A stretch of 64,000 bases of DNA from Oceanobacillus senegalensis (GCF_900176885.1 NZ_LT839648.1:2360765-2424764); one strand, 5' to 3'; shown: positions 18,384-26,475, counted from the first letter of the stretch. Notes: generated from the letters alone by a model not told the origin. Translations and numbers: made by a program.

Positions 18384-18458
18384 TGTTTCCCCTCCTTCTG
18401 TTCCCTTGTACCCAGTAGAAATGACATTCGATGGTTCTCCTATTTTCAATATCTCAAC

Positions 18459-18698
18459 CTATAAAATTTCCACACAATCTCCAGTGGTTATTCCACATTC
18501 TTCTAATGTCTTTGTTCCAGTGAAAACAGCATCCTTATTTTTTACCCGGATCCAATATCCTTCTTTAGGATTTTCGTTCATTTTTACCGTACGCCACGTA
18601 ATATCGATGAGCTTTTTGATAGGATGCTGGTTCGATAGCCTTAACTCAATCGGAGGTCTCTTGTAGTTATTTAGTTCAACCGTTACTTGGATGTACAT
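18459..18698 (-). CDS. esaB: type VII secretion ubiquitin-like protein EsaB (YukD)
   Basis: A 79-residue cytosolic protein of the YukD/EsaB family with a ubiquitin-like fold: N-terminal beta-hairpin MYIQVTVEL..., the helix LSNQHPIKKLIDITWRTV, and a closing LEECGITTGDCVEIL strand region. It is required for T7SSb activity but is not a conjugated modifier. AGGAGGAAGGAG precedes the start. It lies between esxA and essB. Confidence 0.92.
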   Translation of the reverse strand: MYIQVTVELNNYKRPPIELRLSNQHPIKKLIDITWRTVKMNENPKEGYWIRVKNKDAVFTGTKTLEECGITTGDCVEIL

Positions 18699-18822
18699 TA
18701 ACTCCTTCCTCCTTCTTCTAGTCTAGATGTTGATATACAATTCTTTATTTTAAGCATTAATATTCGCTTACTATATATATTTGCCTATCATCATGCATCA
18801 AAAGTCATGCTATTGCTTCAAA

Positions 18823-18863
18823 TAAAAAAGTGCCAGCAAGTTAATGAACTGCGGCACCATTTT
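18823..18863 (-). terminator. terminator between esxA and esaB
   Basis: An interrupted stem built on GTGCC/GGCAC (minus strand) is followed by a run of six Ts, immediately after the esxA stop. A partial stop here would let EsxA be made in excess of the membrane machine. Confidence 0.65.
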
Positions 18864-18876
18864 ACCGTTTCTTTGT

Positions 18877-19170
18877 TTATCCGCGGATTTGACTTGCAAT
18901 ATTCGCATCCGTTTCTCTTAGTGTTTGTGCTGTAGAAGCTAATTGTCTATTAATATCTTCTAGAAGTTCCACCATTCTCAAGAAGGATGGTCTTAGCTCT
19001 TCATACTGGCCGTGGAATGCTTCTTTGGCATTACCTTCCCATACTTGGTGTAATGTTTCCATAAGACCATCTAAATTTCCAACAATGTTCATTACGTTAC
19101 CGCTTTCTACACCATAACGTTTGGCAATACTTTCTAGTTCTTCTGGACTTAATCTAATCATCCCAGACAT
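18877..19170 (-). CDS. esxA: WXG100 secreted protein EsxA (YukE)
   Basis: A 97-residue WXG100 protein with the two-helix hairpin fold and a central W-E-G turn at residues 44-46 (HQVWEGNAKEAF). Length and position at the front of the machine genes match YukE/EsxA, the signature secreted substrate of T7SSb, probably a homodimer. The start follows TATGGAGGTC. A terminator-like hairpin separates it from esaB, and 244 bp upstream separate it from the lipase-toxin module, so it probably has its own promoter as well as readthrough. Confidence 0.95.
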   Translation of the reverse strand: MSGMIRLSPEELESIAKRYGVESGNVMNIVGNLDGLMETLHQVWEGNAKEAFHGQYEELRPSFLRMVELLEDINRQLASTAQTLRETDANIASQIRG

Positions 19171-19414
19171 GTAATATGACCTCCATAACTAATTATAAGT
19201 AAATCTTCATTGTTATTATAGATGAAATACTAGGCTATTTCTATATAGATACAGAATATTAAAAAAAATGAGCATTATATCCTAAGTATTTTTTACAATT
19301 ACTAGGATAATAGACTATTTTATGGATAACCTCAATAGTCTAAAAGTCTATTATCTCCCCATTATAGTTCGGCAGGAATATTAAGCATATCCCATGATAC
19401 ATACAGGAATAGTT
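19171..19414. other. intergenic region upstream of esxA with a long inverted repeat
   Basis: It holds an 11-bp inverted repeat GATAATAGACT (19306-19316) / AGTCTATTATC (19345-19355) with an inner alternative pairing GACTATT/AATAGTC. It also has TATAAT-like -10 candidates without strong -35 boxes. It probably carries the esxA promoter. Confidence 0.45.
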
Positions 19415-19753
19415 TCATGCCGATGGAGTATCTTCGTATGTAATCGTCATTTGCTGTGTTTTCATATCGTCTACCTGCGTATCCAGTTCATCCACAGCTC
19501 CATTGATTCGTGTTTCTAACTGTGACAAGATACCACGATTCCGAAACATATACAGAATGGTTTCTAGCCACATAGCATCCACAACTTCCCCTTTTTGATC
19601 TTCACCGATAATAATATTATTCACTAAATTATAAAGCGATTGATCCAATTCACCTAACCGATTCTTATATTTTAAAAGTATCGCCTTTTTATGGGTAAGA
19701 TCCTTACTTTCTAAAATTTGTTCCGTTACGGTTATCGAATGGTAATCTCCCAT
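19415..19753 (-). CDS. small helical protein, putative partner of the T7SS lipase
   Basis: A 112-residue soluble, mostly helical protein with no signal peptide, starting at an ATG after AGGAGG, 14 bp downstream of the lipase-like gene. A hydrophobic helix pair (ILLKYKNRLGELDQSLYNLVNNIII, LETILYMFRNRGILSQLETRINGAVDELD) and a polar C-terminus suggest a coiled bundle. By position it could be a targeting partner that binds the helical domain of the toxin, like the Lap proteins of S. aureus TslA or WXG-like chaperones of LXG toxins. No WXG or LXG motif is seen. The role is inference. Confidence 0.6.
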   Translation of the reverse strand: MGDYHSITVTEQILESKDLTHKKAILLKYKNRLGELDQSLYNLVNNIIIGEDQKGEVVDAMWLETILYMFRNRGILSQLETRINGAVDELDTQVDDMKTQQMTITYEDTPSA

Positions 19754-19767
19754 GAATATCCTCCTAA

Positions 19768-21642
19768 CTAAGTTTGGTCCGTACCAAATAATTGGTCTGC
19801 CAAATCAAACATAGTGGAAATACGTTCATCTTCATTAAATAATCCTTCAATGGCTTTACGGTACTTCTCCAGATACGTATAACCGAATGTTACACTTTCT
19901 TGTAAAGCTGTCAATTCTGTATGTAAATCTGCATTATGCAAAGGATAAAATTCCTCATGCACATTAATTCTGCGGATCGTTTTATTTAGTCGAGGAAAAT
20001 ACATATGATTTCTTAAAAATTGTCGATATGTTCCTGGATTTGCTTCTATGTCATTAATTTTACTAATGACTTCCAATTTTTCCTCATCAAAACAGCCCTC
20101 TATTTCACTTTCTGCTGCGTTAGCTAGTCTAGCAATCTCTTCTTGCTTCTCTTGTAGGATCAGCTTGCCTTCTGTATACATCCTTAAAGATGCAGACAAA
20201 TTCACCCGAATGTCTTTTCCACCACTTGTTGTATGTAAGACCATATCTGTACCAACATAGGATTTATCTTTATCAGAAAGACCATGCAACATCTCTGGGA
20301 TACCATGACTTTCTCCGATTATTTCAAGAATCTCAAGATATTCCTCTTTTCTAAGTACTTCAAAGTAAGAAAGAATAGCCTCATAATGGTTTTTAATTTT
20401 AAAATATCCTGCAGCATCTCCACCTATTTGCGCGAAGAAGTACCCATTCCCTCTTAGCCCTTCCATATGATCTATTGTCTCAACAATTCCGTTTAATTCA
20501 TGCTCAATGTCACCAACTACTTCAACGAGCTCTTCTTTTTGTTCCTCAGTTATATATCCAGCATCCATTAATCTTCCAAAGATTACATCTGCATTGTTTG
20601 TGACCGTATGAACTTGTTCCATGATGCCGGGTAATTTTTTATTCACATTAGCAAGCATTTCATCTGCTTCTGTCATATAAAATCCTATATAGTCCGTAGC
20701 TCCATCTAATTCCTCTAACACCCCTACATCTACACCAAGCAATTCATGAAGTGCCGCATCCGTCCCTCCATTATTAGAAGCAATGGTAAATCGAATAGCC
20801 AAGTCTTGGAAATCCTTAATAACATCATCTGGGATATCATCCATAGCTTCCCGAAGACCAGGATAATCTGGATTGGTATCAATGTAATTTACTTCCCCGA
20901 GGGTAAAAAAGCCTCTTGTTCCACTTACGGCATATAATGGATCATCCCTTGATATTAATTGATGGATGTTTTCTGCCTTATCGCTATAATACTCTTCTGC
21001 AAAGGTTTGAAGTTTCTCAGGATTTAAGTCATGGACTGCCATGGAATTATACATTGAAATGGAAAATTCTTGACGTACAGCTTGTCTAAATTTGTCGTCA
21101 GCGTAAAAAAGCTGATAGTAATTCGTTTGGGCCCCATTGACACTGTAGACTTTATCAAAGGTATCATAGACTAATTCAGCTGTTGCATTATTATTATGTG
21201 CTAATGAGTGAGATAGGCCAATAACAGGAATATTTTCTGCATGGTCACCTTCTCGGTTTATTTGGAATTCTTCAAGAGCATCCTCGACGAATAAGTCAGT
21301 AGCTCTTGTCTGAGAATAATCTAGACCTGCAAACATAGCTTTCATATTGTATTGCCAATCCACCATATCCTGTGTTCCCTGGGAAATAATGTATACCTCA
21401 TTAATTTCCTGCTCCTTAGATACAAATTGAATAGCTGTCCCATCATAGCCTGAATCATCACCTTTAAGTTCAGAAGACTCAGATGAATGAAATATATTAA
21501 TTTCTGCTTCCAGTTCTTTTCCATACTCTTCCAAATAAATTCTTTCTATCTCTTGGGTCATTTCTTCTTTTGATAAATCCTTATACTCTAAATCGATAAG
21601 CCTTAAACGGAATTCATCAATGGTAGCAATTGTCTCACCCAT
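19768..21642 (-). CDS. lipase-like T7SS effector, reverse domain order (TslA-like)
   Basis: A protein of 624 residues without a signal peptide. The N-terminal ~300 residues look like an alpha/beta-hydrolase of the class 3 lipase/DUF6792 type: VYIISQGTQDMVDWQYN (about 83-99) parallels the FRGT...DW oxyanion-loop motif, and PVIGLSHSLAHNNN (139-152) parallels the GHSLGG nucleophile elbow, making Ser146 the likely nucleophile (first Gly replaced by Ser144). The C-terminal ~300 residues are helical with no enzyme motif and could be an LXG-like targeting domain, the reverse of usual LXG toxins. It starts six bases after an immunity-candidate lipoprotein and lies directly upstream of the T7SS genes. 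Activity and secretion are inferred from this context. Confidence 0.72.
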   Translation of the reverse strand: MGETIATIDEFRLRLIDLEYKDLSKEEMTQEIERIYLEEYGKELEAEINIFHSSESSELKGDDSGYDGTAIQFVSKEQEINEVYIISQGTQDMVDWQYNMKAMFAGLDYSQTRATDLFVEDALEEFQINREGDHAENIPVIGLSHSLAHNNNATAELVYDTFDKVYSVNGAQTNYYQLFYADDKFRQAVRQEFSISMYNSMAVHDLNPEKLQTFAEEYYSDKAENIHQLISRDDPLYAVSGTRGFFTLGEVNYIDTNPDYPGLREAMDDIPDDVIKDFQDLAIRFTIASNNGGTDAALHELLGVDVGVLEELDGATDYIGFYMTEADEMLANVNKKLPGIMEQVHTVTNNADVIFGRLMDAGYITEEQKEELVEVVGDIEHELNGIVETIDHMEGLRGNGYFFAQIGGDAAGYFKIKNHYEAILSYFEVLRKEEYLEILEIIGESHGIPEMLHGLSDKDKSYVGTDMVLHTTSGGKDIRVNLSASLRMYTEGKLILQEKQEEIARLANAAESEIEGCFDEEKLEVISKINDIEANPGTYRQFLRNHMYFPRLNKTIRRINVHEEFYPLHNADLHTELTALQESVTFGYTYLEKYRKAIEGLFNEDERISTMFDLADQLFGTDQT

Positions 21643-21648
21643 TTCACA

Positions 21649-22317
21649 TCATTCGCTTTCTTTCTCTTTTTTTTCAAAGTGGATAGATTTCATCCAAGCA
21701 ACAACACTTGGCTTTTCTTGCTCTAGTTTTTCTTGACATTCCTTGTCGCTACCTGAACAAGCTAGTTTATAAAAAATTTGAATTCCTCCACTATTAGATA
21801 GGTTTTGGAGATATCCAGCATAGCCAATCTCTCCATATTCATTATTATCAAGTGGGGCAATATAAAGCGTTCGTCCATCTAATTCTATTTTTTCGAATTC
21901 CAATTGCTCACCTGAACGCTCTTCTAATTGCTCTAGATTACGTTTTTCCTTTCCTATCCTATTATAAGAATAATAACTCACATTAAGGAGGTACCCCTTA
22001 TTTTCTTCCTCTTCTACACCAACTAGATAGCCTTCGAATCCTTGGCTATTAGAATAGCCTCTTTCATCGATTAACCCATTGGCAGGAAAATCCATAGTAT
22101 AGGCACCTTTGCCAGAAAGGAAGGGGTAAAAGCCTGGTCTCGTTTCTTCGGTCGATTCTAGAAATTCCCTTGTAAATTCATCCTGAAACGCTTTGACATC
22201 TGGTAAATCTTCTGGATCCATTTCAGCTGGATGAGTCGTTGCATTCCCCATTGAACAGCCTCCTAGTAAAATAATAGATACGACGACGAATACGATATGT
22301 ATCCAACTCTTCACCAT
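21649..22317 (-). CDS. lipoprotein, candidate immunity protein (copy A)
   Basis: A 222-residue lipoprotein: signal peptide with lipobox LGGC (Cys21), then a ~200-residue extracytoplasmic domain. Two conserved Cys residues (in ACSGSDKECQEK) could form a disulfide. It is about 85% identical to copy B at 22672-23337. The TGA stop lies six bases before the start of the lipase-like gene, so the two are coupled. A membrane-anchored external lipoprotein is what would protect a cell from an incoming lipase, as TilA does for TslA. The immunity function is inferred from position only; I recognise no named domain. Confidence 0.65.
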   Translation of the reverse strand: MVKSWIHIVFVVVSIILLGGCSMGNATTHPAEMDPEDLPDVKAFQDEFTREFLESTEETRPGFYPFLSGKGAYTMDFPANGLIDERGYSNSQGFEGYLVGVEEEENKGYLLNVSYYSYNRIGKEKRNLEQLEERSGEQLEFEKIELDGRTLYIAPLDNNEYGEIGYAGYLQNLSNSGGIQIFYKLACSGSDKECQEKLEQEKPSVVAWMKSIHFEKKEKESE

Positions 22318-22438
22318 TTAGCCTCCATTACTATATTTTAATAACCTTTTATAAAAATTTTCATTCAAATAAAGTATACTCTCGGTGATTCACAAAGACT
22401 AGATGAAGGAGGGAAAATGAGTCAAAGAAACCATGTTC

Positions 22439-22454
22439 ACTTTAGGTCTAAAGT
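22439..22454. promoter_or_regulatory. palindrome upstream of lipoprotein copy A
   Basis: ACTTTAGGTCTAAAGT, a perfect palindrome except for its GT centre, lies about 120 bp before the gene. It is identical in copy B, while the surrounding bases differ. Confidence 0.4.
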
Positions 22455-22559
22455 GTTGAAGTTGGGGGAGTTCTAGTTCTTATTTCACTCGTTTCATAGT
22501 GGGGATTCTATTGTGACATGCTGCGAGAAATACACTTTAGTATCTCTAAATTATACAAA

Positions 22560-22592
22560 TAAAAAAACCGTTCCCATGTTAAAAGAACAAGT
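22560..22592 (-). terminator. terminator after the toxin remnant
   Basis: On the minus strand AAACTTGTTC pairs with GAACGGTTT (one bulge) and runs into TTTTTTTATTTG. It closes the orphan immunity copy B transcript. Confidence 0.55.
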
Positions 22593-22665
22593 TTCTATTA
22601 ATCTTATATTCTAAATCGATAAGCCTTAAACGGAATTCATGAGTGGTTGCTATTTTCTCACTCAT
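22579..22665 (-). pseudogene. truncated 5' remnant of the lipase-like toxin gene
   Basis: An ATG at 22665, placed six bases after the copy B lipoprotein stop exactly as in the intact cassette, opens a frame whose first 21 codons match the toxin start (MSEKIATTHEFRLRLIDLEYK versus MGETIATIDEFRLRLIDLEYK, each under 22 residues). It then diverges and ends at TAA 22579-22581. It is the leftover of a duplicated toxin. Confidence 0.75.
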
Positions 22666-22671
22666 TTCACA

Positions 22672-23337
22672 TCATTCGCTTTCTTTCTCTTTTTTTTCGA
22701 ATTGGATGGACTTTATCCAAGCAACTACACTTTCCCTCTCTTGTTGCATTTTTTCTTGGCACACCTTGTCTCCACCTGAACAATCTTGGGTATAAAAAAT
22801 TTGAATGCCTCCACTATCGGATAGATTTTGAAGATATCCGGCATAACCAGTCGATTCATATTCATAATCAAGTTGTGCGATATATAGCGTTCGACCATCT
22901 AACTCTATTTTTTCAAAATCCAGTTCCTGTCCTGAACGTTCTTCTAATTGCTCGAGGTTTCGTTCTTCATTTCCTAACTTAGTATAAGAAATATAATTCA
23001 TATCCAATAAATACCCCTTATTTTCTTCCACTTCTACACCAACTAAATAGCCTTCAAAACCTTGACTGTTAGAGTAGCTCCTTTCATCCATTAACCCATT
23101 GGCTGGAAAATCCATAGTATAGGCACCTTTGCCAGAAAGGAAGGGATAATAGCCTGGTCTCGTTTCTTCCGTCGATTGTAGGAATTCCCTTGTAAACTCA
23201 TCCTGAAATGCTTTGACATCTGGTAAATCTTCTGGATTCATTTCAGCTGGATAAGTCGTTGCATTCCCCATTGAACAGCCTCCAAGAAGAATAATTGATA
23301 CGACGACGAATACGATATGTATCCAACTCTTCACCAT
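22672..23337 (-). CDS. lipoprotein, orphan candidate immunity protein (copy B)
   Basis: A 221-residue lipoprotein nearly identical to copy A in the signal peptide (same LGGC lipobox) and first ~110 residues. It is more divergent in the middle (MNYISYTKLG versus VSYYSYNRIG) and C-terminal part, where substitutions cluster around the two conserved Cys. Followed only by a 28-codon toxin remnant and a terminator, it is an orphan. Duplicated immunity genes of T7SS toxins often protect against variants made by neighbours; that role is inference. The upstream ~140 bp are also duplicated. Confidence 0.65.
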   Translation of the reverse strand: MVKSWIHIVFVVVSIILLGGCSMGNATTYPAEMNPEDLPDVKAFQDEFTREFLQSTEETRPGYYPFLSGKGAYTMDFPANGLMDERSYSNSQGFEGYLVGVEVEENKGYLLDMNYISYTKLGNEERNLEQLEERSGQELDFEKIELDGRTLYIAQLDYEYESTGYAGYLQNLSDSGGIQIFYTQDCSGGDKVCQEKMQQERESVVAWIKSIQFEKKEKESE

Positions 23338-23459
23338 TTAGCCTCCATCACTATATTTTTAATAACAATTTATTAAAATTTTCATTCAAGTAAAGTATAC
23401 TCTCGGTGAATCACAAAGACTAGATGATGGAGGAAAAACGAGTCTAAGAAACCATATTT

Positions 23460-23475
23460 ACTTTAGGTCTAAAGT
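23460..23475. promoter_or_regulatory. palindrome upstream of lipoprotein copy B
   Basis: The same ACTTTAGGTCTAAAGT palindrome as before copy A, retained in the duplicated leader. Confidence 0.4.
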
Positions 23476-23598
23476 AGTGAATCAAGGTCCGAGCTAGATT
23501 TTCCGTACTATTTTATTTGGATGATTCTAAGGTGCCTTGTAAATAATGATGTTGTGAGAATTAGTCTTAGATCCGTGCAGTTGCTTTAGCTCGAGCAA

Positions 23599-23634
23599 AT
23601 AAAAAACTCGCCCTCATTTTAAGAGAACGAGTTT
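23599..23634 (-). terminator. terminator of the FMN reductase gene
   Basis: A 12-bp stem AAACTCGTTCTC / GAGGGCGAGTTT with wobble pairs is followed by TTTTTTATTTG on the minus strand. Confidence 0.8.
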
Positions 23635-23655
23635 GCTAATATATAATATTCCCAA

Positions 23656-24216
23656 TTAATATGCACTTGCATAATTAACTGATTTTTCTACCCAGTTAAC
23701 AAAATTATCCATTACGGAATCAATGAATTCCACTGTAGCTTCATCTGTTAGGTTTCCTTCTTCATCCACTTTTTCATGAACAGATCCAACATATACTTCA
23801 TTTCCTGGTAATGTCATCGTTGACACATTAACTGCATTTAAAATCTGCCGTAATTGTAATTGAGCTTTTACTGTACCCAATGCACCCATTGATGCTCCAA
23901 CAATCATCGCTGGTTTATTTACTAATACAGCCTCCACTCTAGAGAACCAATCAATCGCATTTTTCAATACAGCTGGGATAGATGCATTGTATTCTGGTGT
24001 AGCAAATAAAACTCCATCACTTTCTTTAATTTTTTCACGTAAGATATTTACGATTTCTGGTGGGTTTAACTCATCATCCTGATTGTAAAATGGTAGTTCA
24101 TGAATTGGTAGAATCTCAATTTCTACTTTATCTGCATATCTATTTTGCATATATTTAGTCAACATCATGTTATAGGACTCTCTACGGTTACTCCCAACCA
24201 TGGCAACAATTTTCAT
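23656..24216 (-). CDS. NADPH-dependent FMN reductase
   Basis: A 186-residue flavodoxin-like reductase. Family features are the N-terminal phosphate-binding loop VGSNRRESYNMML, then PFYNQDDE, the ATPEYNASIPAVLKNAIDWFSR motif that binds flavin and forms the dimer, and ASMGALGTVKAQLQLRQIL. It reduces FMN or quinone/azo compounds with NADPH (B. subtilis YhdA-type). The start follows GGAGGAATAG. It stands alone, with its own terminator. Confidence 0.9.
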   Translation of the reverse strand: MKIVAMVGSNRRESYNMMLTKYMQNRYADKVEIEILPIHELPFYNQDDELNPPEIVNILREKIKESDGVLFATPEYNASIPAVLKNAIDWFSRVEAVLVNKPAMIVGASMGALGTVKAQLQLRQILNAVNVSTMTLPGNEVYVGSVHEKVDEEGNLTDEATVEFIDSVMDNFVNWVEKSVNYASAY

Positions 24217-24404
24217 ATCTCTATTCCTCCATATGTATCTAAGTTTCTATTTTCATTTCTTTCTCTATTATTTCAAATAAACCATTCTATATCAAGTGAC
24301 GTTTGTTTCACATAATGGGTAAATTTACTAGTTTTCTTAGTAATTGGTACCTCCTTCTAGAAAGGCTATTTTTCGTTTGATGCACAATCTAGATAGAATG
24401 AAAG

Positions 24405-24707
24405 TTAAATCACTAACTCAACTATGTAAACGGATAGGCATGCAAAAATAGATACGGTAAATAAACTCCTACCAGAATAAGCAAGTATTACCGCAACAAG
24501 AAAACCAACCAATCCTGATACGGTTGATGCAGTGGAATCAAGAATTGCGGGAAATATCATCACGGCTAACGTTACATAAGGTACATAATATAGAAACGAT
24601 CGAATGTACGTATTTTTTATTTCCTTGCGAATTAATGTTAGCGGCAATAACCGAACAAGATAGGTAACAACCGCCATCACAACTAAATAAAGATAAATAC
24701 TACTCAT
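24405..24707 (-). CDS. azlD: AzlD-family branched-chain amino acid export subunit
   Basis: A 100-residue protein with three or four membrane segments and the AzlD-type RLLPLTLIRKEIKNTYIRSFLYYVPYVTLAVMIFPAIL segment. With AzlC it forms a two-part exporter for branched-chain amino acids and their analogues. The ATG at 24707 has GGAGG six bases before it (the ATG at 24713 is too close) and overlaps the end of azlC. Confidence 0.88.
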   Translation of the reverse strand: MSSIYLYLVVMAVVTYLVRLLPLTLIRKEIKNTYIRSFLYYVPYVTLAVMIFPAILDSTASTVSGLVGFLVAVILAYSGRSLFTVSIFACLSVYIVELVI

Positions 24708-25413
24708 GAGCATCCTCCCCTATCGGAAACAGTGCTGCCGCAATTCCAGCAATAATAAAGGTTAATAAAATAATTTTTACACCAGTTGAAATATTTTGTA
24801 GATATGGTACGACATCAACTAAAAAACTTCCTAGCATGGAAATAACAATTAGATTAAACAATATTTTGTTGCCTCTAGCAGGAGGTAGAATAACAGCTAA
24901 CAACATCCCATAAAGTGCAATACTTAAGGCACTGGTGATGCTAGTAGGTAATACATCTCCTAAATACGCTCCCAAAAATGTACCTAATGTCCATCCAGGT
25001 AAAGCAACACTGATTATCCCATATGTATAAAAAGGATTTAATTTTCCTTTCACTGCCATCGATACCCCAAATACTTCATCAGTTATTCCGAAAGCCATAA
25101 TCATTCGGTGTCTTAATGGAGTATTAGGGTCAATTTTCTGAGATAAAGCTGCGGACATAAGAAAATACCTAGAATTAATGATAAGTTGTGTTAGTGCCAT
25201 TTCTACTAATAAAGCCGATGTTGCAATCAAAGTAAGACCAGCAAATTGCCCAGCAGATGTAAAATTTGTAAACGACATAATAACAGACTCTAAAATATGA
25301 AGCCCCGCTTGCTCAGCAATTATCCCGAAACTAAAGGAAACAGCTAGATAACCTAGTGCAATGGGTAGACCATTAAATATCCCTTTTCGCCATTCCACAA
25401 AATTTGATCCCAT
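24700..25413 (-). CDS. azlC: AzlC-family branched-chain amino acid exporter
   Basis: A protein of about 237 residues with several membrane segments, matching AzlC: FVEWRKGIFNGLPIALGYLAVSFSFGIIAEQAGL near the start, SFTNFTSAGQFAGLTLI, FLMSAALSQKI and the FGITDEVFGV motif. It pairs with the overlapping azlD. GAGGGGG lies ahead of the ATG at 25413, with an in-frame TTG at 25419 as an alternative. In B. subtilis the pair is controlled by the Lrp-like AzlB; here a LysR gene lies divergently upstream instead. Confidence 0.9.
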   Translation of the reverse strand: MGSNFVEWRKGIFNGLPIALGYLAVSFSFGIIAEQAGLHILESVIMSFTNFTSAGQFAGLTLIATSALLVEMALTQLIINSRYFLMSAALSQKIDPNTPLRHRMIMAFGITDEVFGVSMAVKGKLNPFYTYGIISVALPGWTLGTFLGAYLGDVLPTSITSALSIALYGMLLAVILPPARGNKILFNLIVISMLGSFLVDVVPYLQNISTGVKIILLTFIIAGIAAALFPIGEDAHE

Positions 25414-25468
25414 ATACAAGTTTCCCCCTCTCTTGTAGCATTAAATTGAATTGATTTTAACAGACAAA

Positions 25469-25497
25469 TTGACATTAGTAAAATTAATTTTTATGAT
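25469..25497 (+). promoter_or_regulatory. promoter of the LysR gene
   Basis: A perfect TTGACA (25469-25474), a 17-bp spacer and TATGAT (25492-25497). Confidence 0.75.
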
Positions 25498-25501
25498 ACA
25501 T

Positions 25502-25520
25502 ATATTAGTATTTCTAATAT
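25502..25520. promoter_or_regulatory. candidate LysR operator
   Basis: The inverted repeat ATATTAG-N5-CTAATAT covers the expected transcription start of the LysR gene, consistent with autoregulation and control of the divergent azlCD. Confidence 0.5.
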
Positions 25521-25534
25521 TATGGAGGTACCTA

Positions 25535-26404
25535 ATGAATCGATATGAAATCTTATTAAAGGTAATCGAAAAAGGAAGTTTTACAAAGGCTGCAGACGCA
25601 TTAGGTTACACGCAATCTGCAGTAAGTCAAATGATACAAGCGATAGAAGAAGAACTATCGACCACATTAATTTCCCGTTCCCGTAAAGGGGTTCATTTGA
25701 CATCTGATGGAGAGCAATTTCTTCCATACATTAAAAAAGTTTGTTATGCCTATAGAGAATTGATGAAGAAAAGTAAAGAAATGCAAGGTCTAGAAACGGG
25801 GAATATACGAATTGGTACCTTTTCTAGCGTATCAAGCAATTGGTTACCAGTACTAATCAAGGATTTTAAAAAAACCTACCCTTCTGTTCACTTTCAGCTA
25901 CAGCAAGGAGAATATACGAGCATTATCCAATATATCAAAGAAGGTAGTGTTGATTTTGGTTTCGTCAATCCTGAAGCGGTATCCGATCTAGAAACAATAC
26001 CTTTACAACAAGATGAAATGTTAGCAGTTATACCAAGCGAACATCCTCTCGCCCAAAAGGAAAGTGTTACATTAAAAGAATTATCGAATGAACCATTTAT
26101 TTTACTTGATGAAGGAGAACTAAGTGAACCATTAGAATTTTTTAAAGAAAACCATGTATATCCAAATATCCAATACAAAATTCACGATGACTATACTATT
26201 ATGGCAATGGTGGAAAATGGGTTAGGGATTTCCATATTACCTGAATTAGTATTAAACCGAATGAACTATCAATTAGTAACGAAAAAAATATCCCCACCGA
26301 TTATGCGAACAATCGGTATTGCCTTTACAAATAATAAGACACTACCCATCTCCAGTAGATATTTTATAGATTTCCTTGTGGAGCGATTTAATCGTTTAAA
26401 ATGA
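25535..26404 (+). CDS. LysR-family regulator, divergent from azlCD
   Basis: A 289-residue LysR-type activator/repressor. Residues 1-60 are the winged helix-turn-helix (EKGSFTKAADALGYTQSAVSQMIQAIEEELSTTLISRSRKGVHLT), followed by a two-lobed ligand domain beginning NIRIGTFSSVSSNWLPVLIKDF. The ATG at 25535 follows TGGAGG; the upstream frame to 25451 would run through the promoter and is rejected. Divergence from azlCD suggests it controls that exporter, perhaps sensing a branched-chain amino acid. Confidence 0.88.
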   Translation: MNRYEILLKVIEKGSFTKAADALGYTQSAVSQMIQAIEEELSTTLISRSRKGVHLTSDGEQFLPYIKKVCYAYRELMKKSKEMQGLETGNIRIGTFSSVSSNWLPVLIKDFKKTYPSVHFQLQQGEYTSIIQYIKEGSVDFGFVNPEAVSDLETIPLQQDEMLAVIPSEHPLAQKESVTLKELSNEPFILLDEGELSEPLEFFKENHVYPNIQYKIHDDYTIMAMVENGLGISILPELVLNRMNYQLVTKKISPPIMRTIGIAFTNNKTLPISSRYFIDFLVERFNRLK

Positions 26405-26427
26405 ACTTACATAGAAGAAAAATACAC

Positions 26428-26464
26428 AAAAACGTTCATCCCTTAAATAGGACTGAACGTTTTT
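26428..26464. terminator. bidirectional terminator
   Basis: An 11-bp perfect stem AAAAACGTTCA / TGAACGTTTTT lies between the convergent LysR and FMN reductase genes. Confidence 0.85.
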
Positions 26465-26475
26465 ACTATCTATAA

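Larger units (their letters stand above)
23338..23655. other. intergenic region upstream of the immunity cassette
   Basis: The first ~140 bp duplicate the leader of copy A, including the palindrome at 23460-23475. The rest holds a terminator at 23599-23634. No further gene is seen. Confidence 0.5.
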
